DNA of 64,000 bases from Opitutaceae bacterium (GCA_027490995.1 JAIXWY010000003.1:665682-729681), one strand, 5' to 3'. Counted from the stretch's first letter, positions 35,418-45,668 are shown. The notes: generated by a model from the sequence alone, not told the origin. Program-made: numbers and translations.

Positions 35418-36746
35418 GTGATCCGCGTGAGGTGGCTCGCTGGGTGGTCCGCGGCCTTCGCCGCGGTGAGCGGGTGGGCCGAGGTTCGCCCCGCGATCAC
35501 GCCGGCGCCACCCGCTTCGCCCCCCGGGGAAATTCGCCGGGAGGTGTTCCTCGCGTCGCCGCGACCTGGGACTGCCGTGCTGGCCAGTGCCTACTACACG
35601 CATCCGCGCGGACTGGACTTGATTTCCATGCACCAGTGGATGTCGCGGTCCGACACCACGGACGTCGCCTATGTCCGCCGTTCGTCGGATCACGGCGTGA
35701 CGTGGACTTTGGATGAGGAGGTGCGCACGGAGGAGCGACGTCCGAACGGCACGCTCCGGCGGATGTTGCGGGGAGGCTGCGTCGACCCTTACACGGGTAT
35801 CTTCGTGCGTTTCCGGATCGAGGGTGTGCTGCCCACGGACGACCCCTTGGAGGGCCTGCGTCAGTGGGCGATTCACTACAGCGCATCGCGGGACGGAGGA
35901 AAGACGTGGTTCGTCGATGAACAGATCATCCATCGCGGGCCGGGATTCTCCGCCACGCGTCCGCTACCGGGCGTCGAGATCGGTAAGACGTGCTACATGG
36001 TCGGAGACACCGCTTCGGTTCCGCTCTTCCTCGACGATGGCACGCTGCTGCTGCCGATCATCCTCACCCCTGCGGGACCAGACGGCCAGTATGTCAACCC
36101 TGGCGGCGGTTACACCTACACGGACGCGGCGGTGCTGCGGGGGCGCTGGACCGTGGATCAATCGCGCTTGGAATGGGAGCTCTCGGCCCGCGTGACGGGC
36201 GACCCGGCGCGGTCCACGCGCGGCATGGACGAGCCCACGCTCGCGGAGCTCGCGGACGGACGTTTGCTCATGGTGCTGCGCGGCTCGAATGATCGGAAAC
36301 CGGCTCTGCCGGGATATCGCTGGGTAGCCTTCTCGCGCGACCGGGGCCGGAACTGGACCGCCCCGGTGCCGTGGACCTATGCGGATGGCAGCGCGTTCTT
36401 TTCTCCGGCGTCGTGCTCGCAGTTGCTTACCCACTCCAGCGGGCGGATCTTCTGGCTGGGCAACCTGACGCCGGCAAATCCGACCGGCAACCGGCCGCGC
36501 TATCCCTTCGTGGTGGGAGAGGTGGATCGCGTGAGCGGGTTGCTGATCGAGCGTTCCCTGCGGGTGGTCGATGACCGCCGGCCCGGTGATGGTCCGGATC
36601 TATCGCTCTCGAACTTTTCCGCCCGCGAGGATCGAAACACGGGGGAGATCGTGCTGCATCTCACGCGGCTGTTCGCCCGCTCGCAGGGGGAAGTGCGGGA
36701 CTGGACGGCTGACGCGGAGATCTACCGCATTCCTGTGGTCCCCTGA
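35418..36746 (+). CDS. Secreted sialidase-fold (BNR/Asp-box) protein
   Basis: A 442-residue exported beta-propeller. The N-terminus VIRVRWLAGWSAAFAAVSGWAEVRP is a signal peptide. Asp-boxes are visible as SSDHGVTWTLDE, SRDGGKTWFVDE and SRDRGRNWTAPV (S-x-D-x-G-x-x-W), characteristic of sialidases and related glycosidases. TRGMDEPTLAELADGRLLMVLRGSND resembles the E-P-x-x-x-x-L-x-D-G-x-L block of exo-alpha-sialidases. Cleavage of terminal sialic acid or another acidic sugar is plausible; the substrate is unproved. The start could be GTG 35400 or GTG 35418; the latter has a GGGGAAGGGGGG element upstream and a better signal peptide. Confidence 0.82.
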   Translation: MIRVRWLAGWSAAFAAVSGWAEVRPAITPAPPASPPGEIRREVFLASPRPGTAVLASAYYTHPRGLDLISMHQWMSRSDTTDVAYVRRSSDHGVTWTLDEEVRTEERRPNGTLRRMLRGGCVDPYTGIFVRFRIEGVLPTDDPLEGLRQWAIHYSASRDGGKTWFVDEQIIHRGPGFSATRPLPGVEIGKTCYMVGDTASVPLFLDDGTLLLPIILTPAGPDGQYVNPGGGYTYTDAAVLRGRWTVDQSRLEWELSARVTGDPARSTRGMDEPTLAELADGRLLMVLRGSNDRKPALPGYRWVAFSRDRGRNWTAPVPWTYADGSAFFSPASCSQLLTHSSGRIFWLGNLTPANPTGNRPRYPFVVGEVDRVSGLLIERSLRVVDDRRPGDGPDLSLSNFSAREDRNTGEIVLHLTRLFARSQGEVRDWTADAEIYRIPVVP

Positions 36747-36877
36747 GTGCCGGGAGCGGCCGGTCGCGAAGGGCGGGATCGGATCGGGTTTCGACTGACG
36801 CCCTGAACCGCGCGTTGACAGATGAAGGGCGTGTGCGCTGCCTCGGAGCAACCGGTCCCCGGATCCCCCACGCCCCG

Positions 36878-38422
36878 ATGTCATCGTCCCTCGAAGAACC
36901 TGTCTACCACGCCCAGCTTTCGGAAGCGGAGGAGCGCTTTGAGCGCTGGCGCAAGCGCCTGGGATGGTACCTCGCTCCCGTGGTGTTGGCGGTGCTCTGG
37001 TTTATTCCATTTCCCGGGCTATCGGAGCCGGCGCGGCACCTTTTCGCGATCGTCGGTATGGCCTTGGTGCTATGGATGACCGAAGCGATTCCGCTGGCCG
37101 CGACCGCGTTGCTGGCGCCCTCGCTCTGCGTGGTGGCTGGCCTTGGCTCGGCGCGGGAAGTCTTCAAGCCCTTCGCCGATCCGGTCATCTTTTTGTTCAT
37201 CGGCAGCTTCTTCATGGGGCAGGCGATGCTGAAGCACGGACTGAACCGTCGCTTTGCCTTTGCGCTCTTGGCGATGCCGTGGGTCAGCGCCAGCCCGCTC
37301 CGCCTCTATGCGGCGTTCGCGGGTATCACGGCGGTGGTCTCCATGTGGGTCTCCAATGCGGCCACGACGGCGATGATGCTGCCGATCGCGCTGTCAATCC
37401 TCGCCGAGGTCGGGGCCCGTCAGGGCGTGCCGAACTTCCGGGCGACGCCGTACGCTGCCGGATTGATCCTCATCACCGCGTTTGCGGCGTCCGTGGGGGG
37501 GATGGCGACGCCCGTCGGCACGCCGCCGAACCTCATCGGTATCGGAGCGCTGGAACGTCTGCTGGGATACAAGGTCACGTTTTTCCAGTGGATGAGCCTT
37601 GGCCTGCCGGTGGCGATCGTGCTCGCGATCTTCCTCGTGTGGCGTTTCAGCCGGAGCTGTCCGTTTCCAACGCTCATGTTGTCGGAGAATCGCAGCTGGC
37701 TGCAGGCCGAGGGGGCCAAGCTTGGACCGTGGACCCGGGGACAAATCAATGTGGTCGTGCTCTTCGCCGCCGCGGTGGCCCTCTGGATGCTCCCCGGCGT
37801 GATCTCCGCGCTCGATCCCCGTGGCGTGGCGAGTCCGGCGTACGCGTGGATCTCCGCACACATTCCCGAAAGCATCGTGGGCCTGCTGGCGGCTTCGATA
37901 CTGTTCTTTCTCCCGGCGGATCGGCAGCGGGAGTCGTTCACGCTCGAGTGGCGGGACGCGGCGAGCATCGACTGGGGCACCATTCTGCTCTTTGCCGGGG
38001 GAATGTCGCTCGGGGAGCTCATGTTCTCGACCGGCCTCGCGCACTGGATCGGTGCAGGCTTGGCCGGTGTCTTCCAAAGCAATTCCGTCATCGGCCTGAC
38101 GCTCCTCTTCGCGGCGGTCGGGATCATCGTGAGTGAGACTACGACCAATACCGCGTCCGCGACGATGGTGGTGCCGATCGCGATCGCCGTGTCGCAGGCC
38201 GCCGGCGTAGATCCGCTCAAGCCAGCGCTGGCGGCGTGCCTCGCGTGCTCGATGGGTTTCCTCCTGCCGGTGTCCACCGGTCCCAACGCCATGGCGTACG
38301 GCACGGGTTGTGTCCCCCTGCGCGCGATGATGCGACACGGGATCTTGCTCGATGTGGTGGGATGGGTCGTGATCGTGACGACCGTGCTTCTCCTCGGGCC
38401 TACGCTGCCAGTGCCTCGTTGA
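36878..38422 (+). CDS. SLC13/DASS-family sodium-dependent anion transporter
   Basis: A 514-residue inner-membrane carrier for dicarboxylates, tricarboxylates or sulphate. Twelve or so hydrophobic segments are visible. The two signature Ser-Asn-Thr/Ala sites are present: MWVSNAATTAMMLP in the first half and SETTTNTASATMVVPI in the second, with GMATPVGTPPNLIGIG and LPVSTGPNAMAYGTG, the sodium- and substrate-binding tips. The start is the ATG at 36878 (MSSSLEEPVYHAQLSE); a frame extending to 36815 would add 21 unlikely residues. It follows the sialidase-fold gene by 131 bp and may carry acids released by neighbouring enzymes, which is speculative. Confidence 0.92.
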   Translation: MSSSLEEPVYHAQLSEAEERFERWRKRLGWYLAPVVLAVLWFIPFPGLSEPARHLFAIVGMALVLWMTEAIPLAATALLAPSLCVVAGLGSAREVFKPFADPVIFLFIGSFFMGQAMLKHGLNRRFAFALLAMPWVSASPLRLYAAFAGITAVVSMWVSNAATTAMMLPIALSILAEVGARQGVPNFRATPYAAGLILITAFAASVGGMATPVGTPPNLIGIGALERLLGYKVTFFQWMSLGLPVAIVLAIFLVWRFSRSCPFPTLMLSENRSWLQAEGAKLGPWTRGQINVVVLFAAAVALWMLPGVISALDPRGVASPAYAWISAHIPESIVGLLAASILFFLPADRQRESFTLEWRDAASIDWGTILLFAGGMSLGELMFSTGLAHWIGAGLAGVFQSNSVIGLTLLFAAVGIIVSETTTNTASATMVVPIAIAVSQAAGVDPLKPALAACLACSMGFLLPVSTGPNAMAYGTGCVPLRAMMRHGILLDVVGWVVIVTTVLLLGPTLPVPR

Positions 38423-38525
38423 GAGGTCCGCGCCGCCGGGGGTGCTTCTGCGCCGTGTGTCGACGCGACGACGCAACGCTGGAGTGGCTCATCGCTTCAG
38501 CGCGGTCCGATCCGGCATCGGTCCG

Positions 38526-40433
38526 CTAGAGTCGGTACCGTGCGTGCAGGATGGCGACTGAGGTCAGGAGCAGTAGCATTGGATCGAAGGGGGCGCGTTC
38601 GGGGCCTTTGAACGTTTGCAGCTGATCGAGGAAGCTCACGAGCGCGCGGTGATCGAAGAACGGTAGGCTCGCGGCCGATTGGCTGCGCAGGGTGTCCTGC
38701 ACGAGCGTGAACATCGGGCTGCCGTCCTGCAGGACGGAGGGCGGGGCCAGAAAGGGATGTTTGCGGCCAGCGTAGACCTCGGGGGTAACGAAGGGGCGCA
38801 TCGCTTCGCGGAGTGCCCACTTCTCCCGTCCCTCTCGCATCATCAGGTTGCCGGGGAGGTTTCGCGCGAATTCGAAGAGTCGGTGATCGATGAACGGAAG
38901 GCGCTGTTCCACGGCGCTGGCCATGTCGAGCCGCTCGGCTCCGAGTACGTAGTTCGCGAACCCTGTCCGCATCCACAGGTTCAGAACTTGCTTGATGGGC
39001 TCCCGCCCGTCGAGCGAGCGAGCGACGTCATACCGTCGGAAAAACGCGAGAAAGGGGTCTTCGCGGGAGAAGCGCTGCGCGAAGTCTGGATGGATCAGCT
39101 GGCGCGCGAGGGCGAGTTTGCCCGCGAGGTGGCCAATCATCAGCTCCGGGTAGCCGAGTGCACGCGCCTGCGCCGTGAGCCCGGGCAGGCCTTCCGCAAG
39201 GAGCGCAGGATCGGGCGCAGCCGTGGCGAGGAGACGCAGCACCGGCTCCGGCCAGTGGGTGGCCGGGGGTGTCTCGGTGCCCAGTCCCAGCGCCCGCTCG
39301 CAGAAGCGGTAGCCTGCGCAGAGTTCGTCGGCTCCTTCGCCCGCCAGCACGACTTTGATGCCGGCCGCTTTGACGGCCCGATTCAGGAGGTACCGCGCCG
39401 CTCCGTGCGCATTGTAGTGCACGCCTTCGCCGAACCACACCGCGTCGGAAAAATGCGCCGCGAAATCGGCATTCGTCACGCGGATCGGGTGAAACTCCGC
39501 CCCGTACGCCGCACTGCTCCTCCCCGCGACCGCGCTTTCGTCGAACGCAACGTGATCAAAGGCGATCGTAAAGGTCTTGATCGGACCGCTGACGTGCTGG
39601 CGCGCCAATCCAAGCGCGGCCGAAGAGTCCAGTCCTCCGCTGAGGAGGCAGCCAATCGGCACGTCCGAGCGGAGCCGGACCCGCACCGCCTCGTCCGCCT
39701 CGTTTCGCAGTTGCTCGATCCACTCCGCGTCGGTCCGCACGGGAGCCGGATCGGTCACCCGGGGGTAGTCGAGTTCCCAGTAGGGCTCGATGCGAAGGTC
39801 TGTAGGGGTCGCGATAAGGCAATGTCCCGGCGGCACCTGGCGGACGCCTTCAAAGAGGTAACGTTCCGGCGCCACGCCCGCAAAGAGGGTCTGGGCCATC
39901 GCCTCGTGATCCCAGCGCAAGGGGTAACCCGCGGCCGCGAGCGCCTTCGCTTCCGATCCAATCAGGAGCATGCCGTGGTGGACCGCATAGAAGAGGGGCT
40001 TGATCCCGAAGCGGTCTCGCGCGGCGAAGAGCCGGTTCTTCGCCTCGTCCCAGAGGATGAAGGCAAACTCGCCGCGCAGCTGCCGGAGGCACTGCTGGCC
40101 TTGTTCTTCATACAGGTGGAGCGCGATCTCCGAATCCGACCGGGTGCGGAAGCGGTGACCGTTCGCCTCCAGTGCCTCGCGCAGGCGCTCGAACTCGTAG
40201 AACTCACCGTTGACCACAAGGTGGCACGAGCCGTCCTCGTTGACCATCGGCTGGTCCCCGGTCGCGAGGTCCATGATGCTCAATCGGGTATGGCCGAGGC
40301 CGACCGAACGGGACGGGTTGATCCAATGGGTCTGCGCATCCGGGCCCCGGTGCTGGAGGCTCCGCACCGCCGCTTGCAGGGCGTCCGTCGAGATGGGCGC
40401 CTGACGTGAGATCATTCCGAATATTCCGCACAT
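38526..40433 (-). CDS. asnB: Asparagine synthase (glutamine-hydrolysing)
   Basis: A 635-residue two-domain enzyme. The N-terminal class-II glutaminase begins MCGIFGMISR (catalytic Cys2) and includes SLQHRGPDAQTHW, RLSIMDLATGDQPM and VVNGEFYEF. The C-terminal synthetase domain has the PPi-loop LLSGGLDSSAALGL and VVLAGEGADELCAGY. It makes asparagine from aspartate, or amidates another carboxylate, with glutamine and ATP. The start must be the ATG at 40433, because Cys2 must be the exposed nucleophile; an open frame 57 codons longer is discounted. It is convergent with the DASS transporter and separated from it by 103 bp. Confidence 0.93.
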   Translation of the reverse strand: MCGIFGMISRQAPISTDALQAAVRSLQHRGPDAQTHWINPSRSVGLGHTRLSIMDLATGDQPMVNEDGSCHLVVNGEFYEFERLREALEANGHRFRTRSDSEIALHLYEEQGQQCLRQLRGEFAFILWDEAKNRLFAARDRFGIKPLFYAVHHGMLLIGSEAKALAAAGYPLRWDHEAMAQTLFAGVAPERYLFEGVRQVPPGHCLIATPTDLRIEPYWELDYPRVTDPAPVRTDAEWIEQLRNEADEAVRVRLRSDVPIGCLLSGGLDSSAALGLARQHVSGPIKTFTIAFDHVAFDESAVAGRSSAAYGAEFHPIRVTNADFAAHFSDAVWFGEGVHYNAHGAARYLLNRAVKAAGIKVVLAGEGADELCAGYRFCERALGLGTETPPATHWPEPVLRLLATAAPDPALLAEGLPGLTAQARALGYPELMIGHLAGKLALARQLIHPDFAQRFSREDPFLAFFRRYDVARSLDGREPIKQVLNLWMRTGFANYVLGAERLDMASAVEQRLPFIDHRLFEFARNLPGNLMMREGREKWALREAMRPFVTPEVYAGRKHPFLAPPSVLQDGSPMFTLVQDTLRSQSAASLPFFDHRALVSFLDQLQTFKGPERAPFDPMLLLLTSVAILHARYRL

Positions 40434-41178
40434 GGTAAGGAGGGTTGAGTCGGTTAAGGCCCGCGGTTCGCTTGCCGGGAGATCAAGCCGCCGTTGCGCC
40501 GGGGGTGGGTTGAAGGCCTCGCCCACGCCGCGTGGCACGGACGTGGCGACAGCGGCACCGAGCCAGTTCGGCCCCTTGGCTGTCGTCCTTGCCTCCCCGG
40601 TCATCGGGGTGCGGGAGATTCCTAGATCGATGGGGTGCGATCACGACGAGGGCGCGGTGGTACAGTCGAAACCAGAGCCAGCGGAGCGTATTCCGAGGGT
40701 GATGGCAATGTATCCAGAGAATAAGTGTTTGAGGCGTAAATGTAGCCTACTCGCCCCCAGGGTGGCCTTAGGCCAATCGGTGAGAGGCGCGGGGGAAGGC
40801 GCGGTTGGAGAGCAGTCATCGCGTCGCTTGTTGATCCGTCATGCAAAACGGATACGGGCTATCACGCTCGACGATCGGCGCTTAAGCATGGAGTGGGGCG
40901 CGGCGTGGTGCGTTTCCGGGGTAGGGGTCGTCGGGCGGCCGGAGTGGGTGAGGCACGTCGTGGCCCGAGCGCGACGGGCGATGTGGTGAGGGCCATAGGC
41001 TGCAGCAGCCCAGCGGCGCGGTCGGGGGTGTTCGAGTGCCCGGACCGTGGCATGGGCGGGCGCGATGCCGCGATGGATCAACATCCAGAGCCTTCGTGAT
41101 AATCCGCTGCGGTGCGAAGGTCACGGCGGAGGGTGGACACGGTTGGGGAATCTCGCCAGCGTGTCGGGCCGCTTGTTC
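40434..41178. other. Divergent intergenic region, no gene supported
   Basis: This 745-bp gap between asnB and the DUF4011 helicase has only Arg/Gly-rich, shadow-like open frames. It contains a relatively AT-rich stretch near 40680-40760, where promoters for either side could lie, but I see no confident -35/-10 pair, terminator or RNA. Confidence 0.4.
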
Positions 41179-44100
41179 ATGTCCCGCCCCGTCACCCCCG
41201 CTGCCGCGCCGGATCTCGGCCCCGTGGTCTCCGCCGCCCGCGATCTCTGGGTCAAGAAGCTGATCGACCTCTCGCGTCGCAACACGCTGCTCTTCTTTCG
41301 GGACCTCAAGCTGGGCATGCTTGATCTCGCGTCAGACAGCGATGCGGTCCGCGATTTGATCGCGGGCCGGGAGGTCGATCTGAAGGAGCTTGCGCAAAGC
41401 GAGATCCGGCCACGAGAGCCCAAGCAGACCGCTCAGGCTCTGGCCACCGTGGTGCGCAAGGCCGTGAGCAATCGCGAGGAGAAGGGAATTGAGACGATGC
41501 AGCTTGCCCTAGGCATGGCGTCGTGGCCGCCGCTCGACGGCGGCAAGCCCTACCATGCGCCCGTCCTGCTGGCACCCGTGCAGGCGTCCACCCGGGGACA
41601 ACTGGGGCTCGATCTGCGGTTGCGGGTGCAGGGCGAACCCCAGATCAACCCGGTGCTGCTTCACGTGCTCCGCGAGGATTACGGCGCCGGGTTCGACGCT
41701 GGGACGTTGCTTGAGGAGTGCAGCCACGAGGGCGACAGCGGTGAGTGGTCAGTCGATCCGAACTCCCTCTGGGCCCGGTTGGTCGCGGCGGTGAGCGATC
41801 GCGTGCCAGGTTTTGCCATCCAGCCGCGCGCCGTGATTGCGAACTTCTACTTTGCGCGGATGCCGATGGTCGAGGACTTGCGGGCCAACGGTCCCGCGAT
41901 GGCGACGAGCGCGCTCCTCGCCGCGTTCGCGGGCGATTCTCAGACCCGCGAGCACTTGCGGCAGCAGGACTCCGCCAGCGCCGTGGGGAGTGGCGGTTCA
42001 GATGTCCGCGCCGCCCGCGAGGAATTCCACGTCCTGCTGAGCGATTCCTCGCAGCAGGCTGCCATCGAAGCCGCGGAGCGCGGCGCACACCTCGTCATCC
42101 AGGGTCCCCCGGGCACCGGCAAGAGCCAGACGATCGCCAACCTGATCGCCCAGTGTGTCGCTCAGGGAAAGAGCGTACTGTTCGTCGCGGAAAAGCGCGC
42201 GGCCCTCGACGCGGTGATCAAGCGGCTCTCCGATCCGCGCGTCGGGCTGGGGCACCTGGTGCTCGATCTCCACGGCGCCGCGATTTCCCGCCGTCAGGTG
42301 ATGGAGCGGCTCAAGGAGACGCTCGGATGGATCCGCGATCCGGGTGATAAGGTGAGCGAGGGAGCGATACTGGAGCGTTTCGAGGTGCGGCGTTGCGCCC
42401 TCAATGACCACGCCCGCCGGGTCAATGAGCCCCAAGCTCCCCTCGGCTTGTCGTTCATTCAGGTCGTGGGTCGATTGCTGCGCCTGCCCGCCGGCGCGCG
42501 GAGCGAGGTCCGGGTCGGCGATGGCGCGTTCGCGGCCTTTGCGGGGGAAAAGCTCCGCCAGCTCCGCGACCGCGTCGGAGAAATCGAGAGCGATCCAGGG
42601 CTGTATCTCGGCACGGCGGCGACGCCGTGGCGCGAGGCCTCCGTGAGCGATGGTGACGGGGTTCGCCGGGCGCTTGAGGCTGCGCGGGAGTTGGCTAACC
42701 GACTCGTGCCGGACTTGGCTGCGGCGCTTGAGCGGTTCAGCCGGGAATGCGGTGCCGCGTCGCCGCGCTCGTGGCGGGGCGCGACGGAGCTCGCGGGCCT
42801 CCTCGAGGACGTGCGCGAGCTCGGCGAGTCGTGGCACGAATCCATCTACAGCACCCCCTTGGTGCCCACCCTTGCGGCGTTGGAACCGGCAGCGCGGGGC
42901 CGGTTCGCGCGGATCTGGGCCTCGCTCACGTCAGCGTCGTACCGGGCCGCGCGCCGCGCGTTGCAGTCGCATCGCCGGACGCCGGTCGCGACGTCCAGTC
43001 TGCTCGCGGAGGCGCGGCGCGCGCTGGAGGTCTGCACACATTGGCAGCGTCTGCTGGGCGATACTCCGCCGCGGTGGGTGCCTGCGGCGGCCGACGTTAT
43101 CGCCGTCGTCGCCGCACTCGACCGGGTGCGCACCGCCTTGCGCGCGGTCGTGCCGACGGTGCCTGGTGAAGAGGCCGACTGGCACGAATTGGGTGACGTG
43201 GCGTCGGCGCTCGTGGCCGACAGCCCGACCGCGTTCCGGATGCCGGCGGTGCGAGAAATGGAGGCCGAGTTGCGAGCCAGCGGCCTTGAACCCTTCTTGC
43301 GCAGCTTGGTGGGCGCGTCGAACGAGGCCACACTTTCCGAGCGCTTCGAGTACGTGATCCACGCGACGCAGCTCGAACTGATCTTCGCCCGGGAGCCTGA
43401 ACTCGCGCGATTTCAGGGCAGGTCGCACGAGCGAATCGTCGCCGAGTTTCTCCGGCTCGATGACGAACGCCTGCAACTCGCCGCGGCGCGGGTGCGTCAT
43501 CTCCACGCCTCGCGGGCGATCGAGGCCATGAACCAGCACCCCGCGGAGTCGTCGGTCGTGTTGCGCGAGGCGAGCAAGAAGGCCCGGCACATTCCGCTGC
43601 GCCGACTGCTCGAGGAGGCGCCCCACGTGCTCACGCGCGTCGCTCCCTGCTGGCTCGCCAGTCCGCTTTCGGTGAGCCAGTTGCTGGCGCCGCAGCCCGA
43701 CCTGTTCGATGTACTGATTTTCGACGAGGCCAGCCAGATCCCGCCGGAGGATGCGGTGCCGGCGATTTACCGTGCGCGTCAGGTGGTCGCGGCGGGCGAC
43801 CAGCACCAGATGCCCCCGACGCCGTTTTTTGCGACTCAGACCGAAGAGGAGGAACTGGACGACACCGTGGATCCGTCGGGGCGGGATGGACGCGCCGAAG
43901 CGCGCGAAGCGACGACTGGGTTCGAGAGTGTGCTCGCCTCGCTGGAGAGCTTCCTGCCGAACCGGATGCTCGAGTGGCACTACCGCAGCGAAGACGAGCG
44001 GCTGATCACGTTCAGCAACGCGGAAGTCTACTCGAAGCGGCTCATCACGTTTCCGTCGGCGCGGGAGGATGCCGCGCTGCGCCACGTGCTGGTGCCTCAC

Positions 44101-45516
44101 GATGCGTCGCTGGCCGGTCAGGAGGAGAGCGCGTCTCGTGAGGTGGAGCGGGTGGTCGCGCTGGTGCGCGAGCACGCGCGGGCGCGTCCCACCGAGTCAC
44201 TCGGAGTCATTGCGCTCAGCATCAAGCACGCCAATCGCATCGAGGCAGCCATCGACCGCGCGGCCGAGGACGCTCCGGAGCTTCAGCCTTTCCTCGACGT
44301 GGAGCGCGAGGAGCGTTTCTTCGTGAAGAACCTTGAACGCGTGCAGGGTGACGAGCGCGACGCCATCATCCTTTCCGTGGGCTACGGCAAGGGCCCGTCC
44401 GGGGACTTGCCGCTGCGCTTCGGGCCGTTGTTGCAAGACGCCGGTTACCGCCGCCTCAACGTGGCGATCACGCGAGCGAAGCGCCGCATGACGGTCGTGA
44501 GCTCGTTCGCGGCGCACGATATCGATCTGAAGCGAAGCGGCGCGCGGGGCGTGGCGATGCTGAAGGCATACCTCGAGTATGCGGCGAACGGCGGCAGTCG
44601 TTTTGTTGGTTCGGAGCGGGCCGACGAAATCGCGTTGAACGCATTCGAGGCCGACATCCGCGATGCGCTGGAGCGTCGCGGCGTTGCCCTGCGCGGCCAG
44701 TTCGGTGCGCTGCGCTTCCGCATTGATCTCGTTGCGATGCACCCGGAGAGGACGGGGCAGCCCGTGCTTGCGATCGAGTGCGATGGAGCGACGTACCATT
44801 CGAGCACCACGGCGCGGGACCGGGATCGAATCCGGCAGAAACAACTCGAACGGCTCGGCTGGGTATTCCATCGCGTCTGGTCGACGGATTGGTTCCGCAA
44901 CCGCGAGGCGGAAATCGAGCGCGCGCTGGACGCGTACCGCGCCGCGGTGCGGCGAGCCGACCAGACATCGGCCGCTCGGCCGACGGATCCGGGTACGGTT
45001 CGCGTTCCGCGAGCGGCGCCGACGGCCCCAGCCACCGCGCGTGCTCCGCAGGCGACGTCGCCGGCGGCGGACCCGGCTCGTGCTCCGCAGGCGGCGGCGC
45101 TGGAAACCGGCGGTTCTTCGGCGGCGGCGCTGGGGAGCGACGCTGCCCGCCCGGCGTTGGGGTGGTCGCCGCTGGCGTCCGCGCCGAATGCGACGGAGGC
45201 GACGTCGGCCTCACGCGCATCGCTGGAGGTGGGCTCCGCCGCCTCGCGAGCGGCCGAGGTTCCCGCGCCGGCGGCGCGGCCGACCCGAGTCCGCGACCCG
45301 CGGCCGGACGTGGAAAAGTTCGAGTCAGTGGAGGACTACACGGACGCCGAACTGCACGAAGTGTTTTCGTGGATTGCGTCGGATGGACTCAACCGCCTCG
45401 ACGAGGAGATCCTCGATGAGGCGAAGTCGGCGCTGCAGTTCAAGCGGATGGGCAGCCGGATCCGCGCGCACCTGAGTGCCTCGCTGGCGCGCTGGAAGGC
45501 GCAGCGGCCGCGGTAG
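41179..45516 (+). CDS. DUF4011 / SF1 helicase / Vsr-like (MTES_1575) nuclease protein, Hhe-type defence candidate
   Basis: A 1445-residue multidomain protein. The N-terminal DUF4011 region (LWVKKLIDLSRRNTLLFFRDLK) leads into an SF1 helicase. Walker A is QGPPGTGKSQTI (about residue 309) and Walker B is IFDEASQIPPEDA (about 848). AAGDQHQMPPT is motif III, WHYRSEDERLI motif IV, VQGDERDAIILSVGYG motif V, and LNVAITRAKRRM motif VI. A Vsr-like nuclease follows at about residues 1165-1265: RIDLVAM, IECDGATYH, RDRDRIRQKQLERLGW, with Asp/Glu metal ligands. An Ala/Pro-rich linker (about 1270-1370) then leads to a small helical C-terminal domain. This order matches the single-gene Hhe antiphage proteins as I recall them from published defence screens. 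The start is the ATG at 41179. Confidence 0.88.
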   Translation: MSRPVTPAAAPDLGPVVSAARDLWVKKLIDLSRRNTLLFFRDLKLGMLDLASDSDAVRDLIAGREVDLKELAQSEIRPREPKQTAQALATVVRKAVSNREEKGIETMQLALGMASWPPLDGGKPYHAPVLLAPVQASTRGQLGLDLRLRVQGEPQINPVLLHVLREDYGAGFDAGTLLEECSHEGDSGEWSVDPNSLWARLVAAVSDRVPGFAIQPRAVIANFYFARMPMVEDLRANGPAMATSALLAAFAGDSQTREHLRQQDSASAVGSGGSDVRAAREEFHVLLSDSSQQAAIEAAERGAHLVIQGPPGTGKSQTIANLIAQCVAQGKSVLFVAEKRAALDAVIKRLSDPRVGLGHLVLDLHGAAISRRQVMERLKETLGWIRDPGDKVSEGAILERFEVRRCALNDHARRVNEPQAPLGLSFIQVVGRLLRLPAGARSEVRVGDGAFAAFAGEKLRQLRDRVGEIESDPGLYLGTAATPWREASVSDGDGVRRALEAARELANRLVPDLAAALERFSRECGAASPRSWRGATELAGLLEDVRELGESWHESIYSTPLVPTLAALEPAARGRFARIWASLTSASYRAARRALQSHRRTPVATSSLLAEARRALEVCTHWQRLLGDTPPRWVPAAADVIAVVAALDRVRTALRAVVPTVPGEEADWHELGDVASALVADSPTAFRMPAVREMEAELRASGLEPFLRSLVGASNEATLSERFEYVIHATQLELIFAREPELARFQGRSHERIVAEFLRLDDERLQLAAARVRHLHASRAIEAMNQHPAESSVVLREASKKARHIPLRRLLEEAPHVLTRVAPCWLASPLSVSQLLAPQPDLFDVLIFDEASQIPPEDAVPAIYRARQVVAAGDQHQMPPTPFFATQTEEEELDDTVDPSGRDGRAEAREATTGFESVLASLESFLPNRMLEWHYRSEDERLITFSNAEVYSKRLITFPSAREDAALRHVLVPHDASLAGQEESASREVERVVALVREHARARPTESLGVIALSIKHANRIEAAIDRAAEDAPELQPFLDVEREERFFVKNLERVQGDERDAIILSVGYGKGPSGDLPLRFGPLLQDAGYRRLNVAITRAKRRMTVVSSFAAHDIDLKRSGARGVAMLKAYLEYAANGGSRFVGSERADEIALNAFEADIRDALERRGVALRGQFGALRFRIDLVAMHPERTGQPVLAIECDGATYHSSTTARDRDRIRQKQLERLGWVFHRVWSTDWFRNREAEIERALDAYRAAVRRADQTSAARPTDPGTVRVPRAAPTAPATARAPQATSPAADPARAPQAAALETGGSSAAALGSDAARPALGWSPLASAPNATEATSASRASLEVGSAASRAAEVPAPAARPTRVRDPRPDVEKFESVEDYTDAELHEVFSWIASDGLNRLDEEILDEAKSALQFKRMGSRIRAHLSASLARWKAQRPR

Positions 45517-45668
45517 GCGGCGCGGACGGCACGCCGCGCGCGGCGGCGCCCGCGCTGTCTGGGGAGGGGGAGGGAAGGAGAAAGAGCAAAGGCAGCGATC
45601 GCTACTGGACTGGGAATTCGGGTTCCGGCCCATTGACAGGCTGGGGTTGTCGCGTCTCGTTTCGGGCG

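Noticed and set aside
38679..40409. Plus-strand open frame of 576 codons
   Set aside because: Antisense shadow of asnB with no domain pattern.
40432..40989. Plus-strand open frame of 185 codons in the asnB-helicase gap
   Set aside because: No recognisable motif, high Arg and Gly, and starts inside the asnB start region. Not supported.
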